From assembly GCA_030148725.1 (NCBI GenBank), contig JASBSU010000025.1, forward strand, positions 44,135 through 108,134: 64,000 nt of DNA, written 5' to 3'. How positions within the stretch are numbered: position 1 is the first letter of the stretch; each line of letters opens with the position of its first letter. The position numbers and the translations under genes are program-made. Shown in pieces: positions 57,168 to 64,000 of the stretch. Source of the stretch: Hyphomicrobium sp. (GTDB lineage Bacteria; Pseudomonadota; Alphaproteobacteria; Rhizobiales; Hyphomicrobiaceae). Under the pieces are notes generated by a model that had not been told where the DNA came from, did not search any database, and worked only from the letters and a program-made list of their open reading frames with translations.

Positions 57168-59171
57168 ATGTTCAAAAAAATTCTGATCGCCAACCGTGGC
57201 GAGATCGCCTGCCGCGTCATCAAGACCGCGCGCAGAATGGGCATCAAGACGGTCGCCGTCTATTCGGACGCCGACCGGGACGCCCTGCATGTGGAGATGG
57301 CCGACGAGGCTGTCCATCTAGGTCCGCCGCCGGCCGCGCAGTCCTACCTGCTGATCGATAAGATCGTGGAGGCCTGCAAGGCAACGGGCGCCGAGGCCGT
57401 GCACCCCGGCTATGGCTTCCTCTCGGAGCGAGAGTCGTTTCCCATCGCGCTTCAGAAAGCGGGAATCGTCTTCATCGGTCCGAACCCCCGAGCCATTGCG
57501 GCCATGGGTGACAAGATCGAGAGCAAGAAGGCCGCTGCCGCAGCCAAGGTCTCTACCGTCCCCGGTTACATGGGCGAGATCGAGGATACGAAGCAGGCCA
57601 TCAAGATAGCCGAGGAAATCGGCTACCCGGTGATGATGAAGGCTTCGGCCGGTGGTGGCGGCAAGGGCATGCGCATCGCCTTCAACCGCAAGGAAGTCGA
57701 GGAAGGCTTCCCTCTGGCGCGCTCGGAGGCAAAAGCCTCGTTCGGTGACGACCGGATGTTCATCGAGAAGTTCATCGTCGATCCGCGCCACATCGAGATC
57801 CAGCTGATCGGCGATAAGCACGGGAACGTTGTTTATCTGGCCGAGCGCGAGTGCTCCATTCAGCGCCGCAACCAGAAGGTCATCGAGGAGGCGCCGTCTC
57901 CGCTGCTCGATGAGAAGACGCGCAAGGCGATGGGCGAGCAGGCCGTGGCTCTCGCCAAGGCGGTTGGATACGACTCGGCCGGTACGGTCGAATTCGTGGC
58001 CGGCCAGGATCGCAGCTTCTACTTCCTCGAGATGAATACGCGCCTGCAGGTGGAGCATCCGGTGACGGAGCTCGTGACCGGGGTCGACCTCGTCGAGCTG
58101 ATGATCCGCTCGGCAGCGGGAGAGAAACTGCCGTTCAAGCAGTCGGACGTGAAGATCAACGGCTGGGCGGTGGAAAGCCGCGTCTACGCAGAGGACCCGT
58201 TCCGCAACTTCCTGCCGTCCATCGGGCGGCTCGTGAAGTACCGTCCGCCAGAGGAAGGCTCGCATGACGGCATCACCGTGCGCAACGACACGGGCGTCTT
58301 CGAGGGCGGCGAGATCTCGATGTTCTACGACCCGATGATCGCCAAACTCGTCACCCACGGTCCGACGCGCATCGCGGCCATCGATGCCCAAGCCGAGGCT
58401 CTCGACAGCTTCTACATCGACGGTATCCAGCACAATATTCCGTTCCTGACCTCACTGATGCAGCATCCGAGATGGCGCAGCGGCGCTCTTTCGACGGGCT
58501 TCATCAAGGAGGAGTTCCCGGATGGTTTTGCGCCACGCGCGGCGGAAGGCGATGAGCTGAGGGTGGTCGCGGCGGTCGCTGCGGCGATCGACTTCCAGAA
58601 CAATGCGCGTCGTCGGGCCATCACCCATCAGATGACCGGGGCGCCGGTTCAGTTTGCGCGCCGCCGGATCGTGCATGTCGGAAAGACGAGCATCGCCGTC
58701 GAGGTCGCTGGCGGTGATGGGGTTTTCAACATCACCTTCCCGGAGACCGGCGGCACCCTGGCGCTGAAATCGTCGTGGAAGCCGGGCGACCCGGTGTGGC
58801 AAGGCACGGTCGGCAATGCCCAGGCGGCTGTCCAGGTTCGCCCCGTGCTCAATGGCGTGAAGCTCGCCTACAAAGGCATCCAGGTGCCGGTGTACGTTTA
58901 CACCGAGCGTGAGGCGGCGCTGGTCGCTGAGATGCCTGAGAAGGTCCCGGCCGACACCTCGAAGTTCCTGCTCTGCCCGATGCCGGGGCTTGTCAAGGCG
59001 ATCCACGTCGGCGAGGGGCAGGAAGTTCAGGCCGGCGATGCGCTTGCCGTCGTCGAGGCCATGAAGATGGAAAATATCCTACGCGCGGAGCGCGACGGGA
59101 AGGTGAAAAGGGTCAACGCGAAGCCCGGCGACAGCTTGGCCGTCGATGCCGTCATTCTCGAGTTTGCCTGA
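57168..59171 (+). CDS. pccA: acyl-CoA (propionyl-CoA) carboxylase alpha subunit (667 aa)
   Basis: Biotin carboxylase and biotin carrier in one chain. The N-terminal M-F-K-K-I-L-I-A-N-R-G-E-I-A, the ATP-grasp glycine loop K-A-S-A-G-G-G-G-K-G-M near residue 160, and E-M-N-T-R-L-Q-V-E-H-P near 287 are typical; the C-terminal E-A-M-K-M-E-N carries the biotinyl Lys633. A central region (~residues 500-590) binds the beta subunit in PCC-type enzymes. The start follows AGGGG. pccB is at 50850. The stop overlaps the RidA start (TGATG). Confidence 0.92.
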   Translation: MFKKILIANRGEIACRVIKTARRMGIKTVAVYSDADRDALHVEMADEAVHLGPPPAAQSYLLIDKIVEACKATGAEAVHPGYGFLSERESFPIALQKAGIVFIGPNPRAIAAMGDKIESKKAAAAAKVSTVPGYMGEIEDTKQAIKIAEEIGYPVMMKASAGGGGKGMRIAFNRKEVEEGFPLARSEAKASFGDDRMFIEKFIVDPRHIEIQLIGDKHGNVVYLAERECSIQRRNQKVIEEAPSPLLDEKTRKAMGEQAVALAKAVGYDSAGTVEFVAGQDRSFYFLEMNTRLQVEHPVTELVTGVDLVELMIRSAAGEKLPFKQSDVKINGWAVESRVYAEDPFRNFLPSIGRLVKYRPPEEGSHDGITVRNDTGVFEGGEISMFYDPMIAKLVTHGPTRIAAIDAQAEALDSFYIDGIQHNIPFLTSLMQHPRWRSGALSTGFIKEEFPDGFAPRAAEGDELRVVAAVAAAIDFQNNARRRAITHQMTGAPVQFARRRIVHVGKTSIAVEVAGGDGVFNITFPETGGTLALKSSWKPGDPVWQGTVGNAQAAVQVRPVLNGVKLAYKGIQVPVYVYTEREAALVAEMPEKVPADTSKFLLCPMPGLVKAIHVGEGQEVQAGDALAVVEAMKMENILRAERDGKVKRVNAKPGDSLAVDAVILEFA

Positions 59172-59557
59172 TGTCAAAACGCCAACTTATTTCGTCCGGC
59201 TCGCAGTTCGAGCAGAAGATCGGATACTCGCGGGCCGTCGTTGATGGCGACTGGGTGTTCATGTCAGGCACGACCGGTTTCGACTATGCGACGATGACCA
59301 TCTCGGATGATGTCGTCGCGCAGACGGACCAGTGCTTCAAGAACATCGCGGCGGCGCTGGAGAAAGCTGGTTCCTCTCTCAACGACGTCGTGCGGGTGCA
59401 TTATCTCCTGACGAAGGCTGAGAACTTCGAGCCGATCTGGCCGGTGCTGCAGAAGTACTTCGGCGAGGTTCGACCGGCCTGTACGGTGATGGTCACTGGG
59501 CTCGTCGACGAGAAAATGCTCATCGAGATTGAGGTGACGGCCCGCAAGTCGGGCTGA
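59171..59557 (+). CDS. RidA family protein (128 aa)
   Basis: Enamine/imine deaminase-like protein of the YjgF/RidA group. The family block R-P-A-C-T-V-M-V-T-G-L near residue 97 and Y-S-R-A-V-V-D-G-D-W-V near 20 are present; the trailing I-E-I-E-V-T-A conforms too. The usual catalytic Arg is represented by R-P-A. The ATG overlaps the pccA stop by one base, so it is translated with the carboxylase gene. Confidence 0.85.
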   Translation: MSKRQLISSGSQFEQKIGYSRAVVDGDWVFMSGTTGFDYATMTISDDVVAQTDQCFKNIAAALEKAGSSLNDVVRVHYLLTKAENFEPIWPVLQKYFGEVRPACTVMVTGLVDEKMLIEIEVTARKSG

Positions 59558-59581
59558 GCGCCTCCGCATGGGGCAGCTACC

Positions 59582-59872
59582 ATGAGCGACCCGACGCCTA
59601 GGACAGTGCATCTCCTCGCTAAGGGGCGCGTCCAGGGCGTCGGCTATCGCGCGTTCGTGGAAATGCACGCGAGCCGGCTCGACCTCAACGGATGGGTGAG
59701 AAACCGTCTTGATGGATCGGTTGAAGCCGTGTTTCAGGGTCCGGCCGCGGCGGTCGAGGAGATGCTGGCCTTGTGCCGCTCCGGTCCGCCATCCGCTGAG
59801 GTCACTGGCATCGAGATCGTCGGAGACGGCGTCGGCGCTTTCGACGATTTCGAGGTCAAGCCGACCGTCTAG
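59582..59872 (+). CDS. acylphosphatase (96 aa)
   Basis: Hydrolyses acyl phosphates. [12 protein letters not shown] (residues ~15-26, with the catalytic Arg) and [13 protein letters not shown] near residue 37 (with the catalytic Asn) are the family signatures. The length is typical. Its stop overlaps the end of the convergent LysR gene by four bases. Confidence 0.93.
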   Translation: MSDPTPRTVHLLAKGRVQGVGYRAFVEMHASRLDLNGWVRNRLDGSVEAVFQGPAAAVEEMLALCRSGPPSAEVTGIEIVGDGVGAFDDFEVKPTV

Positions 59873-60726
59873 GTTGGCCGCGCGTACTTCGACGCGTGCT
59901 GGCGCAGACCTTTGAGGATCGGCTCGTAGGCTTCCTCGTTGCGCGCTTCCGGATAAACCACATAGACCGGGTAGACGAATTTGCGTGCCCGCTTGGGCTG
60001 GCGCAGGCGGCCGCGTGTCACGTGGGAGCGCACGAGGCGGGCTGGAAAGTAGCCTGAGCACTCGTTCGCAAGGACATAGTTCAGCGCGATTGGGCCTAGA
60101 TCGAGATTGAGGCCAGGGGTGCTGAATTCGGGGTAGGCGGCTGCGTGATCCTGCTCGAAGTCAGGGCCCCAGTCGACGAACACATAGTCCGCCGAGGTGC
60201 GCCGCTGCGTGATGGGCGCGCTCGTCACCAGCACGAATTCCTCGTCGAACAGGTGCTCAATGATCAGTCCCGGGGGCTGCATAGGGCGGTACATGACCGC
60301 GAGGTCCAGTGAGCCTTCGATCAGTCGCTGCGTCAGCGCCGCCGACAGTCCGCTGCTCGCGGACACGGCAATGCCAGGCAGGCTCGAGCGCAGCGAGGTT
60401 ATCCAGCGCATCAGGAAACCGTCCCAAAAAACGCTGGGTGCGCCGACGGCAAGATGGTCGGAGTGCTGGTCGGAGGTGCCGACTTCCAGCTGAGCACGTT
60501 GCCAGACGCGAACGAGTGCCAGCGCGTGCTTCTGGAACTGCTCGCCGGCGGTGGTGAGTTCGGCGCCGAACTTGGATCGCGCGAAGAGAGGCCGGCCGAG
60601 CATATCCTCGAGGCCTTTGATACGGGCGGAGACAGTGGACTGCGTGATGTTCATCTTGCGCGCAGCGTCGATGAAGCTGCCCGTCTCGGCGACCATCAGA
60701 AAGGTGCGTGCGAGATTGACGTCCAT
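59869..60726 (-). CDS. LysR-family transcriptional regulator (285 aa)
   Basis: N-terminal winged helix (residues 1-60): [28 protein letters not shown] is the classical LysR helix-turn-helix. The C-terminal part is a substrate-binding effector domain. A perfect palindrome 36 bp upstream of the start (60763-60781) is a likely binding site, so it probably regulates itself and perhaps the divergent gene. Its stop overlaps that of the acylphosphatase gene. Confidence 0.9.
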   Translation of the reverse strand: MDVNLARTFLMVAETGSFIDAARKMNITQSTVSARIKGLEDMLGRPLFARSKFGAELTTAGEQFQKHALALVRVWQRAQLEVGTSDQHSDHLAVGAPSVFWDGFLMRWITSLRSSLPGIAVSASSGLSAALTQRLIEGSLDLAVMYRPMQPPGLIIEHLFDEEFVLVTSAPITQRRTSADYVFVDWGPDFEQDHAAAYPEFSTPGLNLDLGPIALNYVLANECSGYFPARLVRSHVTRGRLRQPKRARKFVYPVYVVYPEARNEEAYEPILKGLRQHASKYARPT

Positions 60727-60762
60727 GTGCTTCGCAAGATGGCTGAGCGGTACAAAACCTAT

Positions 60763-60781
60763 CTATCGAAATTTTCGATAG
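60763..60781. promoter_or_regulatory. 19-bp perfect palindrome, probable LysR operator
   Basis: CTATCGAAA-T-TTTCGATAG, a 9-bp half-site with a one-base centre and no mismatch, 36 bp upstream of the LysR start codon and about 120 bp upstream of the divergent small gene. It fits the T-N11-A pattern of LysR boxes. Confidence 0.6.
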
Positions 60782-60903
60782 TGGTCACCGGAAAATTCCG
60801 TTTGTGAAAGGGGTTGATTCTCACCAAATTGGTCGCTGCCCGATCGAGTCGACTCTTGTTTCGGCTCTACGTACTCGGGTTCACAACTGGAAGGACGACT
60901 AAC

Positions 60904-60984
60904 ATGGCTGCTGCTAAAGCGAAGAAACCCGCTGCTAAGAAGGCCCCGGCCAAGAAGCCGGCTGCAAAGAAGAAGAAGAAGTAG
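60904..60984 (+). CDS. mini histone H1-like peptide (26 aa)
   Basis: ATG 60904 preceded by GGAAGG; TAG at 60982. The product is only Met, Ala, Lys and Pro (A-A-A-K-A-K-K-P-A-A-K-K then A-P-A-K-K-P-A-A with a five-Lys end), like the Lys/Ala/Pro tails of bacterial histone H1-like proteins. A nucleic-acid-binding role is plausible. It is not part of a longer frame. Codon use is consistent with translation, but such simple sequence can occur by chance. Confidence 0.5.
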   Translation: MAAAKAKKPAAKKAPAKKPAAKKKKK

Positions 60985-61020
60985 TCGATCTCCTCTCAGG
61001 AGGTCGGTGGAGCTGCCGCG

Positions 61021-61365
61021 ATGTTCCGAAAGGCAGTTGCGGCGTCTCTGATCGTAGCTCTGACTGGTGCCCCTGGCGCGTACGCGTCATCCATTACCAA
61101 CCGAGATAGCACCGACCAAAAGGTCAGCGTTATCGAGGGAAATGCGGCGGCGGACCATATTTTACGGCCGTCAGCGACGCTCAAGGGGTTCTGTAGCAAG
61201 GGCTGCGTCATCCGCCTCAATGATCGGCAGGAAGACGAGTACGAGCTCAAGGGCTCGGAGGTCGTGGCGATCAAGGGCGGTTACCTCTACTACGACGGGC
61301 CACCTGCATCCGCAGGGTCGAGGTCTGGTGATGCGGACCAGCCTCGCGAGCCAGGCGCGAAGTAG
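61021..61365 (+). CDS. small secreted protein (114 aa)
   Basis: Signal peptide of about 23 residues (ending A-Y-A). The mature region contains G-F-C-S-K-G-C-V-I-R-L-N-D-R-Q-E-D-E-Y-E-L near residue 55, with two Cys, followed by G-S-E-V-V-A-I-K-G-G-Y-L-Y-Y-D-G and a disordered tail. Not a family I can name. It is 36 bp after the mini histone-like gene and followed by a terminator. Confidence 0.65.
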   Translation: MFRKAVAASLIVALTGAPGAYASSITNRDSTDQKVSVIEGNAAADHILRPSATLKGFCSKGCVIRLNDRQEDEYELKGSEVVAIKGGYLYYDGPPASAGSRSGDADQPREPGAK

Positions 61366-61393
61366 AGGCAGCAATCGAACACTTGTCTCGTGG

Positions 61394-61423
61394 AAGCCCG
61401 GCCCAACCTTGGGGCCGGGCTTT
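61394..61423. terminator. bidirectional hairpin terminator
   Basis: AAGCCCGGCCC and GGGCCGGGCTT, an 11-bp perfect stem followed by T on the + strand, in the gap between the small secreted protein gene and the convergent lipB gene. Confidence 0.75.
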
Positions 61424-61428
61424 CGCGT

Positions 61429-62172
61429 TCATGGATTTGCGTGCTCCATGACCGCCGCGTCAGGGCGATCGTCGGGTGCCGAGGCTTCCTCGATAGGGCC
61501 AAAGCGGCGCTCGAAATGACGACGCAGCGCTTTATCCACAACTTCCATATCCGTCGTCATGCCAAGGTCCGCGAGGCTCGTCACGCCGTGATCGGCTATT
61601 CCGCAGGGTACGATGCCCGCGTAATGGGATAGGTCCGGTGCCACGTTGAGGCTGATGCCGTGCAGGCTTACCCAGCGGCTGACCCGCAGGCCGATGGCGG
61701 CGATCTTGTCCTCGATGCCGTCGCCCTTTTCGGGACGTCGCACCCAGACCCCTACGCGGCCTTCGCGGATCTCACTTCGAACGCCGAGGTCTTCGAGCGT
61801 GGCGAGCATCCAACTTTCCAACTGATGGACGAACGCGCGGACGTCACCACCGCGACGCTTCAGGTCGAGCATGACATAGACGATGCGCTGGCCGGGGCCG
61901 TGGTAGGTGAGGCGGCCACCTCGGCCGGTCTGGTAGACGGGGAAGCGATCGGGTGTGAGCAGCTCGTTATCGGCTGCGCTGGTGCCGGCGGTGTAGATGG
62001 GCGGATGCTCCAGGAGCCAGACTAGCTCGCGAGCCGTCCCGTTCGCGATGGCCGCAGCGCGCGCACGCATGATCGAGACGGCTTGCGGGTATTCGACCGG
62101 GGCGCAGCTCACCGCCCAGTCGGCAGGGGCGCGAGGCACGCTGATGCGCAATGTGGTGGATGCAGATTCCAT
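61429..62172 (-). CDS. lipB: octanoyl-[ACP]:protein N-octanoyltransferase (247 aa)
   Basis: First step of lipoate synthesis: moves octanoate from ACP to the lipoyl domain of 2-oxoacid dehydrogenases and the glycine-cleavage H protein. [10 protein letters not shown] near residue 56, the L-T-Y-H-G-P-G-Q block near 88, the catalytic Lys region K-I-A-A-I-G near 160 and the catalytic Cys in I-V-P-C-G-I near 195 are visible. The length is typical. Confidence 0.95.
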   Translation of the reverse strand: MESASTTLRISVPRAPADWAVSCAPVEYPQAVSIMRARAAAIANGTARELVWLLEHPPIYTAGTSAADNELLTPDRFPVYQTGRGGRLTYHGPGQRIVYVMLDLKRRGGDVRAFVHQLESWMLATLEDLGVRSEIREGRVGVWVRRPEKGDGIEDKIAAIGLRVSRWVSLHGISLNVAPDLSHYAGIVPCGIADHGVTSLADLGMTTDMEVVDKALRRHFERRFGPIEEASAPDDRPDAAVMEHANP

Positions 62173-62343
62173 CGGTGTGAATTTATGCGGGGTGGGGCTC
62201 GCCGCCTATGGCCCAAACGGCCGGTAAACGGGGCGATATGCCGCCGCGGCTTTCCTCGGGTGCCGAAAAATGGGCGTTCAGGGCCGCTTGTTCGGCGCGC
62301 GCAACTTGGCTATATGAGCCTCCTCGTTCGCACGGACCGGTTC

Positions 62344-62428
62344 GCGGTCGTGGCGGAATTGGTAGACGCACTACCTTGAGGTGGTAGCGGGGCAACCCGT
62401 GGAAGTTCGAGTCTTCTCGACCGCACCA
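62344..62428 (+). tRNA. tRNA-Leu (anticodon GAG)
   Basis: Eighty-five bases with the long variable arm of class II tRNAs. Acceptor GCGGTCG/CGACCGC, anticodon stem CTACC/GGTAG with loop TTGAGGT, giving GAG; T-arm GAAGTTCGAGTCTTC; discriminator A then CCA. An integrase gene points at its 3' end, so it is a likely attachment site. Confidence 0.95.
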
Positions 62429-62458
62429 TGTCCTTGTGAACGAAGGCTTTTCTGCATT

Positions 62459-63712
62459 TTAGTCGCCTCTCCCTTCGATGACCGGCATCTGTCCCAACGG
62501 GACAGATAGCCCGGTTTCGGGGGTGTTTTGGGCTTCCTCCGGCACCGGCTCGTGGCTCAATTTCGGTAACGGGGCAAAGTCGGCATCGAGCAGCGAAACG
62601 GCGTCGGTGAGCAGCTTCGCGTCCGCGTGTGTGTACACCTTGTCCGTGACCTTGGACCCCGGCGCGTGCCCGAGGAGCTGCTGACGGCGTCGCTCCTCGA
62701 CCGCCTTGGCCTCCAGCCATGTGTTGACGGTGTGGCGGATCGTGTGCGGGGTGACGTCCGTTTCCAGCCGCCTATGCTTCGGGTTGGCCTCGGTCGGCGC
62801 GTCGACCCACGTCCCGAGCCCGGCCCGCGCAACGGCGTTCGCAAAGCCCTCCCGCGCGGACTGGAGGCGCCGCCCTCCGTGCTCGATGACGAATTTGGTT
62901 TGCCGGCCCTTGAAGGCCAGCTCCAGCGCCGCGCGCACGGTTGGACCCATCGGCACGGTCGCGCGACCTTTGCGCCAAGCCTTCGACATCGGATCGCGCG
63001 GCAAGTCCTCGTCGAACTCGATTATCCCATTGATAAAGTCGATACGATCCCAGGTCAGATCGAGGATCGCCCTGTGCCGTGCGCCGGTAGCGAAGGCGAT
63101 GACGGTGAACAGGTAGATGTGCGGATCGCCAAGCAGAGCCGCCGCAACGAGGCGCCTTGCCTCCTCGATGCTCAGCACGCGCTCGCGGCTCTCTCCTGGC
63201 TGCGGCACCCACACGATGGGGGCGAATGCGATCTTGCGGTGCTTTGCAGCCCACTGCAGGCACGAGCGCAGCCGCGACAGTTCGGTGTGCACGGTCCATG
63301 ACGAGCGGCCCTTGCTGAACCGCTCCTCGGCGTAGTCGCGGAAGTCCTGCGTGACGAGCAGTCCCGGCTTGCGATTGGCGAAGAACGGGCCGAGCGATGA
63401 CCAGTTGGCCTCGTAGATGTCGTTGCTCAGCTTGTCGGCTTCCCGCTCCGCCAGCCAGAGCTTCCACAGCGCGCCGCACGTATGATCGTCCTGCGCCTTC
63501 GCGACCGCATGCACGCGGTCGGCGAACTCATCGAGAGCCTTCTTGCACGCCTCCAGTTCGGCGCCCGGCCTCTTGGCGAAGGGGATACCTAGCCGCGCAC
63601 GCCGCCGCTTACCATTCGCATCATAATAGGTGACAACGGCTTCTCGTCCTCGTCTGGCGAGGGCGAAGTCTCCGTTGGCGTAGACCGGGTCGCCGCGTCG
63701 AGCTTTTCCCAT
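62459..63712 (-). CDS. tyrosine-family site-specific integrase (417 aa)
   Basis: Phage or island integrase. The catalytic domain has Arg in G-A-R-H-R-A-I near residue 212, H-T-I-R-H near 325, and the nucleophile Tyr in K-V-Y-T-H-A-D near 362. The N-terminal Arg-rich arm-binding region and a core-binding domain precede it. It lies 30 bp from tRNA-Leu and reads towards the tRNA, as is typical of tRNA-targeting elements. Its start is overlapped by the upstream HTH gene. Confidence 0.93.
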   Translation of the reverse strand: MGKARRGDPVYANGDFALARRGREAVVTYYDANGKRRRARLGIPFAKRPGAELEACKKALDEFADRVHAVAKAQDDHTCGALWKLWLAEREADKLSNDIYEANWSSLGPFFANRKPGLLVTQDFRDYAEERFSKGRSSWTVHTELSRLRSCLQWAAKHRKIAFAPIVWVPQPGESRERVLSIEEARRLVAAALLGDPHIYLFTVIAFATGARHRAILDLTWDRIDFINGIIEFDEDLPRDPMSKAWRKGRATVPMGPTVRAALELAFKGRQTKFVIEHGGRRLQSAREGFANAVARAGLGTWVDAPTEANPKHRRLETDVTPHTIRHTVNTWLEAKAVEERRRQQLLGHAPGSKVTDKVYTHADAKLLTDAVSLLDADFAPLPKLSHEPVPEEAQNTPETGLSVPLGQMPVIEGRGD

Positions 63713-63852
63713 CTTTCCTTCTCTTCGTCGCTGATCCTGAGCCCGCGTGAGCCGAGCGGGAATGCCCGCAGATGTCCGTCATTGATCATGCGATAGATCG
63801 TTGCGGGGTCGCATCCCCAATCCTCTGCCAGTCGTCGCACTGACCACGCCAT
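63589..63852 (-). CDS. helix-turn-helix (excisionase/AlpA-like) protein (87 aa)
   Basis: Starts M-A-W-S-V-R-R-L-A-E-D-W-G-C-D-P-A-T-I-Y-R-M-I-N-D-G-H-L, a MerR/AlpA-type winged helix usual in recombination directionality factors. The C-terminal half is low-complexity and acidic. Its end overlaps the integrase gene by 124 bases in another frame, so the two are translationally linked. ATG 63852 overlaps the stop of the preceding partial gene. Confidence 0.7.
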   Translation of the reverse strand: MAWSVRRLAEDWGCDPATIYRMINDGHLRAFPLGSRGLRISDEEKERWEKLDAATRSTPTETSPSPDEDEKPLSPIMMRMVSGGVRG

Positions 63853-64000
63853 CACGACCCCGCTTTCTCTGGTGCGGACAACGCCCGCAGTTTGCGCCGC
63901 AGATCGGCCCGCACGTTGAGGAGGGCGCGCGGTGTGCGGATGTTGCCGCAGAAGTAGATGCGCTCCGTTCGCCCGTTGGCAGTTATCTCGACATAGGGGT
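63852..64000 (-). CDS. partial protein of the integrated element, C-terminus only
   Basis: An open frame enters from the window end and runs to TGA at 63852-63854, overlapping the HTH gene start. About 48 residues are visible: P-Y-V-E-I-T-A-N-G-R, then E-R-I-Y-F-C-G-N-I-R-T-P-R-A and L-R-A-L-S-A-P-E-K-A-G-S at the end. I do not recognise it. It would be the next gene of the island. Confidence 0.5.
   Translation of the reverse strand, partial: PYVEITANGRTERIYFCGNIRTPRALLNVRADLRRKLRALSAPEKAGS

Overview
The window is a high-GC chromosomal segment from an alphaproteobacterium, most probably of the order Hyphomicrobiales (Rhizobiales). The grounds are the tRNA-Trp/secE/nusG/rplKAJL/rpoBC/str/S10/spc/alpha gene order with adk between secY and rpsM, an alphaproteobacterial RpoB/RpoC pair, a DUF1236 protein, an ATP12 chaperone, and a FixK/FNR-type box. 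The genus cannot be fixed from the sequence alone; a Hyphomicrobiaceae-like organism is a reasonable guess.

Layout. (1) 1-5400: a low-oxygen/stress-type block with the C-terminal part of a Pat-like acetyltransferase, a small hypothetical gene, a P-type cation ATPase, a small cytochrome c and a zinc alcohol dehydrogenase. A well-formed FixK/FNR box and -10 element precede the cytochrome c gene. (2) 5447-6707: tRNA-Gly(TCC), a lipoprotein, a YbjQ-family protein and tRNA-Trp(CCA). (3) 6808-38826: the large transcription/translation region, holding secE, nusG, four large-subunit r-proteins, rpoB, rpoC, rpsL, rpsG, fusA, tuf, then the complete S10-spc-alpha series from rpsJ to rplQ including secY, adk and rpoA. 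Structured leaders lie before rplK, rplJ, rpoB, rpoC and rpsL, terminators follow rpoC, tuf and rplQ, and a near-consensus promoter precedes rpsM.

(4) 38840-49786: mixed housekeeping and accessory genes. A cupin gene is divergent from an AraC regulator; then come an extended SDR, a DegP/HtrA protease, rarA, an orphan Tae4-type peptidoglycan amidase followed by a two-helix membrane protein, a convergent L-lactate permease, and a tightly coupled RluA/HAD phosphatase/ATP12 operon. (5) 49917-59872: a coupled run of three small membrane proteins (two clearly paralogous), the acyl-CoA carboxylase beta subunit, an SDR, then an interposed group of secreted or poorly characterised proteins (DUF1236, YARHG-like, a small periplasmic protein, a 336-residue hypothetical), and the biotin-carrying alpha subunit followed by RidA and acylphosphatase. 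The two carboxylase subunits should form one acyl-CoA (probably propionyl-CoA) carboxylase although they are about 4.8 kb apart.

(6) 59869-62428: a LysR regulator with a perfect 19-bp palindrome in its promoter, a 26-residue Lys/Ala/Pro peptide resembling a histone H1 tail, a small secreted protein, lipB, and tRNA-Leu(GAG). (7) 62459-64000: the edge of an integrated element. A tyrosine recombinase lies 30 bp from the 3' end of tRNA-Leu, overlapped by a helix-turn-helix gene that is coupled to a further partial gene running off the window.

The least expected items are the orphan Tae4-like amidase with its membrane-protein neighbour, the FixK-type promoter geometry at 3966-4007, the tandem small-membrane-protein family, the mini histone-like peptide, the LysR-promoter palindrome and the tRNA-Leu island edge.
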